From an uncultured Verrucomicrobiota bacterium (GTDB lineage Bacteria; Verrucomicrobiota; Verrucomicrobiia; Opitutales; Opitutaceae), in the NCBI GenBank assembly GCA_903876795.1, contig CAIRBK010000072.1, positions 1 through 64,000 of the forward strand: a stretch of DNA of 64,000 nucleotides, written 5' to 3'. Both the position numbers and the translations under genes were made by a program. Under the pieces are notes generated by a model, which worked only from the letters and a program-made list of their open reading frames with translations, did not search any database and was not told the origin of the DNA. Shown in pieces: positions 40,701 through 46,460 of the stretch (the first letter of the stretch is position 1; each line of letters starts with the position of its first letter).

Positions 40701-40771
40701 TCACCGTCACCGACACGCCACCCGCCGCCGCCATCCGCCGCTTCCTCCGCCTCAAGGTCGCTACCCCCTAG
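31748..40771 (+). CDS. Giant secreted multidomain beta-helix / autotransporter-repeat protein
   Basis: This 3007-aa protein begins MKFASKFARALGPIILCIAS with cleavage after AYA (residue 28). ATG at 31748 follows AAGGAA. In order: beta-strand repeats of the autotransporter-associated type (about 30-640); a bacterial Ig-like domain (647-732, PAYGDSVTFTAF); an MBG-like domain (733-817); a right-handed beta-helix (822-1537, LYVKTNGNDTTGTGTD, PGTYREGAPGD, VVIRNLTFQHSG); a Calx-beta-like domain (1541-1656); a chitobiase-C-terminal-like domain (1662-1747, ATIHYTTDGTTPT); a beta domain (1748-2060); an internal NPDGDAFTNATEYANGTDP motif (about 2080); a second beta-strand array (2105-2790); a fibronectin-III domain; and the C-terminal domain with DPDNDGLNNLLEYAL ending FLRLKVATP. 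It likely binds or cleaves polysaccharide at the cell surface. An IS element lies directly at its stop codon. Confidence 0.85.
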   Translation: MKFASKFARALGPIILCIASSLPVTAYAANIWDGGGADTNLNTALNWDDDAVPNLTGGTTLTFATAGSTATVNIDTSLAGINFNRDADFTLANGTPTTLTLGSGGITLNQPGPTPPETAATSRRLTIAEPLTLSAAQTWTANPFTSEDVTTVPNLTISGAITGTNPVTLTRSGTTGTFGVSVSGNNSAFSGAWIIGQGINLRNETANPTSALGTGTIIFQAGVGANSGSILAFNQGFTGAISNAITINNAATTATIQNFGGFSGNNAVTFSGNFTTGAAQATSGGLNLNPKAGSGVASNTESVYRLTGNWTTYGDFSGSANLVSITGRGTVEIGSANAIASTANPSRVTYRLTANDSASLQSDPTVKFSAKLILGGAYTLANPVLFTGSTSAPNYNSLGARNASGTTATFSGLLTQNTDNSAGLNLFAQSSGAVTDFTGNIVSQAVTDTNRVRVNAPYSYQGGLGLTNQTPAGTVKFTGAKTYFGPTAVNGGTLNLAGSILNSSGLTIAGGNLLLPDGGTNKIKDTAPVTLGGDTPSSLTLSGTVSETAGVLTLAGSAASTLDYGSGAGTLRFADSSGVTWPGTAQIINWSGGTTDRLYVGTNASGLTSDQRTRLTFLNPRQLTGSFNSIQKSDGEVVPEGWTGSASPVLTSTSTTPAYGDSVTFTAFIHTDGVIQTGATGNIVFKVDGTTAQTVAVSSGQATFTTTTLAFGLRSITATYSVGGTATRTVTVGTAPVTITAFNLTKTQGLAKALTGMEFTATGLKNGDTIGSVTLTASGGLATADPVGTYSLTPSAATGGSFNPANYTLTYFPGTLAVLGTIGTGATDIQAIYDTWPTANKQTLYVKTNGNDTTGTGTDVNPYASIKKALSVATGKKKIGVAVKIIIFPGTYREGAPGDSNGFSFNIQQTDVNAAPLILEGQGWNAATPSNTGDVIVSCSDDWSGVKGPASILGWTKNTVNNTWTRSGTTVSAAWTQNADGTWSKPWPYNWGVPTKSVSFGVADAFLRRELVVVNGQPYYQINPAKNLDGTDYVNVNSVDGVFGGGAEGDNITPTNVNGGRLTAEEGAFWVHDATLDLDNIVTTLGRITIKPPANAVGFDPNATANLIEVSTRRNGFQFWVGNGSTATLSSTPTNVVIRNLTFQHSGRYGSLIQGQNNLLIEDCRFIKGKRTGLAVLLSQGATLRRLECASNGEDGAMFFEGINGLLEYCKFNNNSRQGEILGFTGWSVSGIKLRSTKGANANVTVYRCEARNNRSTGFWWDTGCIENLMLECVSVNNSGNGTFIEDNNDTSNNFSQESSTGVDTEGIPNLGTRPTVTVLRSILANNKPPAETLAYRTNKNGGVFFSENENAVIDGNLIYGNHIQISTYDNDRGEQRNFTFRNNLIAAQSTDERLYAVKSNGDSAETITLKQLVVDVADADSDGNTTEPLLDSNGKKQYVNKTSSPQTIKGGWYAMYDGLSTTTNDNVYFHPSTTAFPARSQRWGTESWTNPAKTGFPNQSTLTLAQWKQTHKDNTNNSFTDRRVDSRSTLVNTAYDDTKPLVAITPLVDSLIEGDPATAAFNVTRVSAQTNGYDAALTVAYTVRTQPGDAANGTDLETLSGTVIIPAGQRSATINVTTKTDALLEFTETIALVLDTTAGTYVAANPTGTVLLFDVPPPTDGPAAAPSFSPDAAAIYAGSVTITLASATAGATIHYTTDGTTPTRSVGTVYTGAFTISTLKQTTIKAVAYSDNYDLSTVASATYQVRAQVAINTSRASAFVAANGTATRTVTLTNNTASTQVLNLALNLPGTSYLSDTYRVVTTEEGSSVAEWKSIAATGTSLWNYTGSGFDDVTSSALSLGFSIPYFGNSYSTIRVCTNGWASFTATATAWNNQPLSTQASTIPNGLFPMWDNLVIFDNLSYVYYQQRTDANGPEFVIQWDNLKQYTGDNRFTFQVILRPSGEIIYLYKATPDNYASSTTGLLGGVNSDVIQLNHNTASDLTKGGSAIQFYRPWATLSTNSLTLAPGESRTVDVSLNATYLPSSQEAVTTLIVTPVSSGLVVSNPIPVSLKAGTSTAVEQWRYRYFGVIDNSGNAADSANPDGDAFTNATEYANGTDPTIPNPTPYIFTGTGPTTYSWTTAGNWNVGTVPNESNADVRVTTNITADTTLNLNQSITLGTLKIGDSAATNSNGNDFNTFTLAPGTGGSLTFDTPSGNARLERPDAGTTNATYNGKIDTVSANLTLNRILEVSIGNSSSNGGITLSGVISGLGGIIRQFPGTGTPTTFSVNSTLRLTNPANSFTGAVRISGGRLEIRGDVPAGANSALGNSNSAIVIGDSTTTGTANASSAELALLTTDATSNHVFGRNLDFSQGGGSTAWRTAFNFNSNATGVVTSTNTLALSADIKLGTRSTQITAQRRGMTINLTGDITGSGGQIFWNAIGAGFSTTGGAQGGVIRLSDRARTYTNDQTLTNGTLVILGSVPASGSSPIGTKTITLADGNGGNIVTANGQHGIRSLFLDNDGTTFARPLSLGGGTNTTTYNGTSASFTVYNGYRLGGLNTTGKVTFSAAISSADPAIGNAPYVNQTITTGQNLALLAAAGGTVEFSGVINDTPNDTPPTNHTTRITINQFRNHPQLDTNTSGTTGTPDTGGAAGSNANDAIGTPTGGTVILSAANEYAGGTEVLGGTLLANNTSGSATGTGTVTVQSGARLGGTGTITGNVTINTGGGLAFTLSTLPGAHDKLDLGGTLTFAGSNTLAITASNSSPTTGTYTLLTATGGTGSGTLPTLTLPSGWAATLQRSGNNLNLVVTAIAPPAAPTGLAATVISTSQINLSWTASATATTYSVKRATVSGGPYNSVVSGLSTTNYNDATGLSAGTTHYYVVSATNDVGESSNSSQTSATTWTAIQAWRVSKGLALNALDTADPDNDGLNNLLEYALDRNPLAADSTPPTTGSIESATGRLQLTFLRARSATELTYTVQASGDLVTWSDLVTNPGTVGNSVTVTDTPPAAAIRRFLRLKVATP

Positions 40772-40788
40772 CAGCCCGTCGGACTTAG
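40772..40788. repeat. Left terminal inverted repeat of the IS element
   Basis: CAGCCCGTCGGACTTAG matches the right end with one difference (position 6). It abuts CTAG. Confidence 0.85.
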
Positions 40789-42353
40789 GAAACGGCCGAA
40801 AGAGTGGATTTTTGCGAAGTTGCCGTGTGGGCGGACATGAAGGCGCGCCAAAAGGTGACGGAGTGGGTTTTCGAGCGGCTGGAACCAAGCTGCAACGCCG
40901 CCAAAGCCGACTTGAGCCGATTTTCTGACGGCAATCCGCGCGCCAGTCCGCGGGGCGACGGGTTTTTCGGGGCCTCGGGGCCCCCGCCGGCCGCCGGGGG
41001 CGGCCCGAGTCGGTGCAGGCGTTTCACGTTGTAGGCCAGGCAGACCAGATCCCATTCCAGCGACACCTTTTTGTGGCCTCGCAGGGAAAAGCGGCGGAAA
41101 CCCATCGCTTCTTTGATGATTCCGAAGACAGGTTCGACCGTTTGCTGGCGCAGTTTGTAGAGTGCCCGGCCCGCAGCGGTGGCGGTGCGCTGGCGCATGC
41201 GTTCGGCGAAGGACGCCTCGGCGGCAGGTTCCGGTGGATCTTCCTTCTTCTCCAACTGCGCCACGGTGCGGCCGTGGGGCTCGCGTATCAATGCAGCCAA
41301 TATGCGCAGGCCCGGGGTCTCCCGTTCAATTTGCGTCACCGCCGTCTCGCTGACGAAGCCGCTGTCCACCAGCACGGTGGCGGGGCTCACGTGCTCCTTC
41401 ACCGCGCCCAGGGTGGGGATGAGTTGTTGTTTGTCGTTGGTTGCCTGGGCGAGGCGGGCCCCGACGATCAGCCGGGAGGTGGTCTCCACTCCGGCCTGCG
41501 CGTTGTAGGCCTGTTGGAAGCCGTCCTTGGTCGGCATGATGCGGCTTTCCTGGTCGGTGAAATTGACCTGATCTTTCTCGCCGGGCGCGGGCGTGGGCGG
41601 CTCGGGCGGGCGGCCCCGGGGAGTTTTGCCTTCGGCTTGGAGTGCTTTGCGGCGGACGAGTTTTTCGGCGTGGTCGGCCTGTTCGGCCACGAAGCGGGCG
41701 TGGGCGCGGGCTTCGATCTCGGCCTTGGCGCGGGCGAGCCTGGCTTTGCGCTCCGCCCGACGCTGGATCTCGTCGGGAATGGTCAGTCCGTCTTGCAGGG
41801 GCGTGGCGTCGGCTTGCTCGGCCTTGGCCATGAGCTCGGCGATCTCCAGATCAAGTTCGCGTAAGGTTTGCTCGGCGTGGCCGTGGCTGACGGCCGCGTG
41901 TTTGCTCGCGTTGGCCAAAACCTTGGTGCCATCAATGGCCACGGTGACTGCACCGACCTTCAGCACGCCGCAGGTGGCGGCCAGCTCGAGCACTTGGGCG
42001 AAGGCGCGCGAGAGCAGGGCGGCGTTTTTTCGCCGGAAAGCGCACAGCGTGTCGTGGTCGGGATGGGTGTCGGCGCAGAGCAGGCGCACCGCCACGTTTT
42101 CGTAGGTCGACCGTTCGATCTGCCGGCTGGAAAAAACGCCGGTCGCGTAACTGTAAACCAGCAGGGCCAAGAGCATCGCCGGCGGATATTGATGGTTGCC
42201 GGTGCCGCGCTCGTTGACCACCGCCACGCTCGTGTCCACCGCGTCCATCGCATCAAGCACGAAATGCACCAAGTGATCCTTCGCTACCCAGTCTCTCAGG
42301 TCCGGTGGCAATTTCAGCGGCGTGTCTCGATCAATATTCACGAATTTTACCAT
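40785..42353 (-). CDS. IS1182-family transposase
   Basis: This 522-aa protein has the standard IS1182/IS4-like layout. An N-terminal DUF772-type domain (NHQYPPAMLLALLVYSYATGVFSSRQIERSTYENVAVRLLCADTHPDHDTLCAFRR region) is followed by the first catalytic Asp in VAIDGTKVLANAS. A charged linker follows, then TDQESRIMPTKDGFQQAYNAQ, ATVLVDSGFVSE (second Asp) and QQTVEPVFGIIKEAMGFRRFSLRG, which carries the catalytic Glu of the Y-(2)-R-(3)-E-(6)-K-like signature. Length is normal for the family and no frameshift is visible, so it is likely functional. It is transcribed opposite to the interrupted locus. Confidence 0.93.
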   Translation of the reverse strand: MVKFVNIDRDTPLKLPPDLRDWVAKDHLVHFVLDAMDAVDTSVAVVNERGTGNHQYPPAMLLALLVYSYATGVFSSRQIERSTYENVAVRLLCADTHPDHDTLCAFRRKNAALLSRAFAQVLELAATCGVLKVGAVTVAIDGTKVLANASKHAAVSHGHAEQTLRELDLEIAELMAKAEQADATPLQDGLTIPDEIQRRAERKARLARAKAEIEARAHARFVAEQADHAEKLVRRKALQAEGKTPRGRPPEPPTPAPGEKDQVNFTDQESRIMPTKDGFQQAYNAQAGVETTSRLIVGARLAQATNDKQQLIPTLGAVKEHVSPATVLVDSGFVSETAVTQIERETPGLRILAALIREPHGRTVAQLEKKEDPPEPAAEASFAERMRQRTATAAGRALYKLRQQTVEPVFGIIKEAMGFRRFSLRGHKKVSLEWDLVCLAYNVKRLHRLGPPPAAGGGPEAPKNPSPRGLARGLPSENRLKSALAALQLGSSRSKTHSVTFWRAFMSAHTATSQKSTLSAVS

Positions 42354-42390
42354 AAACCGTTATTTAGCAATTATTAGGCCAGGTTTATAG

Positions 42391-42407
42391 CTAAGTCCGA
42401 CAGGCTG
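42391..42407. repeat. Right terminal inverted repeat of the IS element
   Basis: Reversed, it reads CAGCCTGTCGGACTTAG, matching the left end at 16 of 17 bases and abutting the second CTAG (42408-42411). Confidence 0.85.
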
Positions 42408-42484
42408 CTAGCTTTCTCCCAAGCACTTTTGGCCCGTTTTTCTTCCCCTCCTTTCCCCTTTGTCCCTGCAACACCTTCTTGCAA

Positions 42485-43688
42485 ATGCGACTACTCACCT
42501 CGCTCGTGAGGCCAACTTTGGTTTGCTGCGTCGTATGCAGCGCCCGCGCCGCCACCACTGACACCGTAGATTTCAACTCCGGTCCGCTCGCCGACGCCTT
42601 CTCCGTCAACACGCAAATTTATCCCACCCTGGGGGTATCAAACTATTCCCTGGCGGCGAACGGGCTCGGGGGCAGCCAAGGCGTTGATCTGGCGGCTGGC
42701 ACCACCGCCGATGCCACCTTGGTTTACAAACTGCGCAGCTACCAACTCTCCACCCTCAGCTCGCTCGATGTTTCGTGTTTTTTCAGGAAACAAGCCAGCA
42801 CCGATGGTTTCCCGGCCCAGGCGCTCGGCATAGTCGGGTCCTCCGCAAGTCGTCTGGCTGGCTATGATATCGTCGATACGTTGACCGACTCCTGCCTTAC
42901 GCTCCGTCCCGGCAGGAACACCGAGTCCCTGCGTTTTGAAATCCAGAGCAAAGCTGGCAACACAGGCCCCCCCCAAGCACGACCAACATCAGCACGGATA
43001 TGACCCTCGTTGACGATAACTGCTATACAATACGCGCCAGCTTCCCTCGCCTGAGCGCCACGGTCATCTAGGTTTACGGTTCGACCTAGAATGCCGATGC
43101 GAACGGCACGATCGGGACCCTGGTTCGAAACCATTCCCCGTTTCGATCACTCTGCCGGACGTGGTTCAAAACGATCAACTCTGGGTCGCCCTGCGCGGGC
43201 TTCGGGATGCCGACGCCGACGTCTGGGATAACCTGCAAATCATCGCCCAGGACCCGCCCTCCAACACGGCGGCCAACACCACCAGCTACATCGACACGAC
43301 CGCCGATGGTGCCACGACCGATTACTACGTCGTCCGCGCCGTACTCCCAGGCAACGACTCGGCTTCTTCCCCGCAACGCACCGCCGTCACCCCAAGCCCC
43401 ACCGTCACGAGCGAACCGTTGGTCATCAGCGATGCCGCCCCGCTGAGCTTCACGAGGAGCGTCCACTCCGGCTCGAATTTTAAGCCCGCCACGCACCAAG
43501 TCGAAATCAAGACCCGCGCCTCCGCCTTTGCCTTGGGTAACCACTCTTTTGTAACGGTAAAAAACATCTGCGTTTTTGCGACCGGCACCGGCATGAAATC
43601 CACCACTGGCCGCGCGATAACAACTACTCGTAAAAAAGCAATGGCGGCTTGCGTGAGCCTTTTCCCCAACTCTCGTCTGGCGGAATAA
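42485..43688 (+). pseudogene. Decayed gene for a secreted LamG/fibronectin-like protein
   Basis: The first frame (42485-43003) has a signal peptide (MRLLTSLVRPTLVCCVVCSA) and a mature part with DTVDFNSGPLADAFSVN, typical of PEP-type or LamG-like secreted proteins. At the C8 run near 42968 the sense frame shifts to STTNISTDMTLVDDN and meets stops at about 43069 and 43087. It resumes with NADANGTIGTLV, then in another frame with VSITLPDVVQNDQLWVALRGL, then a fibronectin-like SYIDTTADGATTDYYVV region. Several stops and frameshifts mean this is an old pseudogene rather than a sequencing artefact. It lies immediately beyond the IS element, so decay may have followed the insertion. Confidence 0.7.
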
Positions 43689-43703
43689 TCCCTCCACTTG
43701 CGT

Positions 43704-44222
43704 ATGCCTTGTTCTCCCAAAACCATCCTTCGCGTCTCATGTCTCTGCCTGGCGCTTTTGGCTGCGGGCTTGACTTGGAGTCTGTGGCGCAACCCACCGC
43801 CCGGCCCCGGGCACGCTGCGGTCGCCATGCCGGTCGGGGTTAAAACCCCGCCCATTCCCGCCACCGTTTCGTCCGCAAACGTTTTGGCCGCTGACTCGGC
43901 CCGACCCGATCTAGCGCCGCCCGGCCCTGCGGAAAGCACTAGCTCCCCGGAAACGCCCGGGGACGATTCTCCCGCCGCGATTCCAGAAGAGAGGTTTTCC
44001 GAGGAGCGCATCCGCGCCATGCTCCGCCGGGACTTCGAGGGTTTGTCCGAGACGAAACGGCCGGACGGCGGCTATTCTCTCCATCTGCGCGGACGTTTCA
44101 TGCATCTTTCCGCGATTGTGCCGGGACCGGAAAACACGCCGGTCGCGCGTTGTTTCTGCGAAGCGGAAGATCTTCTACAGGGCGGGAAAACAGCCGCCCA
44201 AGCACATTCCCATTCCCTGTGA
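43704..44222 (+). CDS. Small exported protein, possible post-PEP-CTERM-1 type partner of the protease
   Basis: This 172-aa protein has a hydrophobic N-terminal segment (LRVSCLCLALLAAGLTW) that could be a signal peptide or anchor, then a Pro/Ala-rich linker. A compact C-terminal part reads EERFSEERIRAMLRRDF and GGYSLHLRGRFMHLSAIVPG..ARCFCEAEDLL. The 'GG.s..L.GRFM......G...r.C' pattern recalls small proteins (post-PEP-CTERM-1 type, from memory) that precede PA-domain metalloproteases in other bacteria. That is exactly what follows here: its TGA overlaps the next gene's GTG start (GTGA at 44219-44222). Function unknown. It may be an inhibitor, a chaperone or a substrate of the protease. ATG at 43704 was chosen over TTG two codons upstream. 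Confidence 0.6.
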   Translation: MPCSPKTILRVSCLCLALLAAGLTWSLWRNPPPGPGHAAVAMPVGVKTPPIPATVSSANVLAADSARPDLAPPGPAESTSSPETPGDDSPAAIPEERFSEERIRAMLRRDFEGLSETKRPDGGYSLHLRGRFMHLSAIVPGPENTPVARCFCEAEDLLQGGKTAAQAHSHSL

Positions 44223-46003
44223 ACTCGCTCCTCCGCTTCTTTGGCGCCCTCGCCACGCTCCTTTTATTCGGCGCAGCCTCCCCCGCCGCCGGGTCCGCCA
44301 GCACCTTCGTCTTTATCGACGGGGCCGCGCCCGGAAACGGTTTTTCCGCGAGTCAGCCACGCACACCGGTCGGCGACAATACCGGTGCCACCCTCGGCCA
44401 GCAGAGGCGGATAGTCTTCGAGCGCGCCGGCCAGATCTGGGGCCGCTACCTGCAGAGCCCGGTCCCCATCTCGGTCACGGTTCTGTTTCAGCCGCTGGGC
44501 CCATCCGCCCTGGCGGCGGCGGGCCCGGTCAGCGTGGAACGCGATTTCCCAAACGCACCCCAGGCCAACACCTACTACCCGGTGGCTTTGGCCAACAGCC
44601 TCGCCGCCGTGGATCTGGGGCCGGGCGAGTCGGACATCGAGGTGACCGTGAGCAGCGACGCCTCTTTTTACCTCGGCCTGGACAAAGTGGTTCCCGCCGG
44701 GAGTTTCAGCCTGCTCGATGTCATCCTTCATGAATTAGGCCACGGGCTGGGTTTCATCAGCTTGGTGGGTTCTAACGGGCAGTTTTTCGACAACCGCCCC
44801 GATGCCTTCAGTCGCCGGATCTTTGATCGCCAACTCAACCTCTCCTGGCCGCAGCTCACCGCCAGCCAGCGACTCTCCTCGCGTTCCAACGATCCTTTTC
44901 TGGTCTGGACCGGACCCGCCACCACGCGCGCCGCGCCCTTCGTCCTCGATACCGCGCCCGGGCCGGGCGTTCCCCGGGTGATTGCCACGCCGACCAATGG
45001 CACGCCCCTTACGCTCGCCATGCTTCCGGCAGGCTTCGACCCTGCATTTCCCTCCGCATCACTCCAGGGTTTGCTGGTGCGCGCCCGGGACGGCTCCGAA
45101 GACCCCGGGCGCGCCGCCCGAGCCTGCTCCGCCCTCACCAATGCGGCCGAACTCTCCGGCCGCATCGCGTTGATCCGCCGCGGCGGGTGTTTCTTCGACC
45201 AGAAGGTCCTGCGCGCCCAAAGCGCCGGCGCTATCGCCGTGATCATCGCCAACAACGCCGGCGAAGACCTCATCCCGATGAGCGTATCGGGCGAGGTGCC
45301 GGCCGGCGCGATCACGATACCATCCATCTTCGTGGGACAATCCACCGGCGACGCGCTCGAATTGCTCGCCGCCGGCGCCACCATTCGGTTCGACCGCGTC
45401 ACGCCCAGACTCGGCACCGAGGGCGGCTTCGTTCGTCTATACGCACCGGCCAGTTTCAGCGCCGGTTCATCCGTCTCGCATTGGTCGGTAGATGCAGGCC
45501 CAAACCTGCTGATGGAGCCGTTTATCAACTCCAATCTCGACCGCGCCCTCGATCTAACCCTCACCCAGATGCGCGACATCGGCTGGCGCGTGGTGGACGT
45601 CCCCTTCCCTTTCCTCTCCTACGCCGACTGGGCGGCCGAGACGCTTCCGCCTGCCATCACTGCCCGGGCACCACTCGACGCTCCCAACGGCTCCGGCATT
45701 TCCAACCTCGAGCGTTACGCCTTTGGCCTCTCCGCCAACGCGTCGCCGGCCGATCTTCCGAAACTCTCGTTCGCCGCCGGCGACCTCGAACTGCGCTACT
45801 TGCGCTCCACCAAGCCAGCCGACGTCGAACTGCGCTACGAACTCTCCGAAGACCTGATCACCTTCCGCACCGGCGTCGCGGGCACCGACTACCTTGAAAC
45901 CTCGGTCACTCCTTTGCCGGGCTCGGTCGAAGAGGTCGTGCTGCGCCTGCTCGGGCCGGACAGCCCGCGCCGCTTCATCCGCGTTCGCCTCACTCTTCGC
46001 TAG
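44219..46003 (+). CDS. Secreted HExxH metalloprotease with PA domain
   Basis: This 594-aa protein starts at GTG overlapping the previous stop, which gives a clean signal peptide (VNSLLRFFGALATLLLFGAAS). The zinc motif HELGHGLGF has ligands His171 and His175 and catalytic Glu172. A protease-associated domain follows at about residues 300-380 (GRIALIRRGGCFFDQKVLRAQSAGAIAVIIANNAG...IPSIFVGQ). The N-terminal GQQRRIVFERAGQIWGRYL matches the opening of known PA-domain protease-like proteins. The C-terminal 120 residues (NGSGISNLERYAFGLS...RRFIRVRLTLR) are a diverged copy of the C-terminal domain seen in the 440-5848 and 31748-40771 proteins. A third zinc ligand is not certain. Likely an extracellular protease. 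Confidence 0.8.
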   Translation: MNSLLRFFGALATLLLFGAASPAAGSASTFVFIDGAAPGNGFSASQPRTPVGDNTGATLGQQRRIVFERAGQIWGRYLQSPVPISVTVLFQPLGPSALAAAGPVSVERDFPNAPQANTYYPVALANSLAAVDLGPGESDIEVTVSSDASFYLGLDKVVPAGSFSLLDVILHELGHGLGFISLVGSNGQFFDNRPDAFSRRIFDRQLNLSWPQLTASQRLSSRSNDPFLVWTGPATTRAAPFVLDTAPGPGVPRVIATPTNGTPLTLAMLPAGFDPAFPSASLQGLLVRARDGSEDPGRAARACSALTNAAELSGRIALIRRGGCFFDQKVLRAQSAGAIAVIIANNAGEDLIPMSVSGEVPAGAITIPSIFVGQSTGDALELLAAGATIRFDRVTPRLGTEGGFVRLYAPASFSAGSSVSHWSVDAGPNLLMEPFINSNLDRALDLTLTQMRDIGWRVVDVPFPFLSYADWAAETLPPAITARAPLDAPNGSGISNLERYAFGLSANASPADLPKLSFAAGDLELRYLRSTKPADVELRYELSEDLITFRTGVAGTDYLETSVTPLPGSVEEVVLRLLGPDSPRRFIRVRLTLR

Positions 46004-46011
46004 GAGCTATC

Positions 46012-46460
46012 TTCACCGCCGCCGGTCTCATGCACCCCGCCGGCCTCGCCAAAATCACCGCGATCCACGCCGACGGCTCTTGGAACAATCTCGATGCCGT
46101 CGAAGGCCTCGAAACCCCGCCCGACCTCCCGAGCGCGCTTGCCGCGATGCCGACCGCCGCCGACCTCGACGCCGACGGCCTGCAACCTCCTCGAATTCGC
46201 CCTTCGATATCGACCCGCTGGCCGCCAGTCCCACTAAAATGTCGACGGCTTTAGATGCGAACGGCAAGCTGACCCTCATCTTCTTCCGGGCCCGCCCCGC
46301 CACCGAGTTGACCTACACCGTCCAAGCCAGCTCCGACCTCGTCACCTGGACCGACCTCGCCACCAACCCCGGCACCGTCGGCCAAAACGTCACCGTCACC
46401 GACTCACCTCCCGCCGGTGCCTCTACGCGCTTTCTCAAGTTGAAAATTACCCCCCCATGA
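46012..46460 (+). pseudogene. Remnant of a secreted-protein C-terminal domain
   Basis: Starting just after the protease stop, the sequence encodes pieces of a Verrucomicrobia-type C-terminal region in shifting frames: HPAGLAKITAIHADGSWNN and DLDADGL in one frame (to about 46185), NLLEFAL in a second, and FDIDPLAASPTKM with LTYTVQASSDLVTWTDLATN ending LKLKITPP in a third (to 46460). The last part matches the C-termini of the 440-5848 and 31748-40771 proteins closely. No intact N-terminal domain remains. Its stop TGA overlaps the xylanase ATG (ATGA), so the ancestral gene was probably co-translated with the xylanase. Confidence 0.7.

Larger units (their letters stand above)
40772..42407 (-). 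mobile_element. IS1182-type insertion sequence
   Basis: This 1636-bp element is bounded by terminal inverted repeats: CAGCCCGTCGGACTTAG (40772-40788) and, reversed, CAGCCTGTCGGACTTAG (42407-42391), 16 of 17 matching. It is flanked on both sides by CTAG (40768-40771 and 42408-42411), a plausible 4-base target duplication. The left CTAG contains the TAG stop of the giant gene. A single full-length transposase gene occupies almost all of it, so the copy looks complete and possibly active. Confidence 0.9.
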
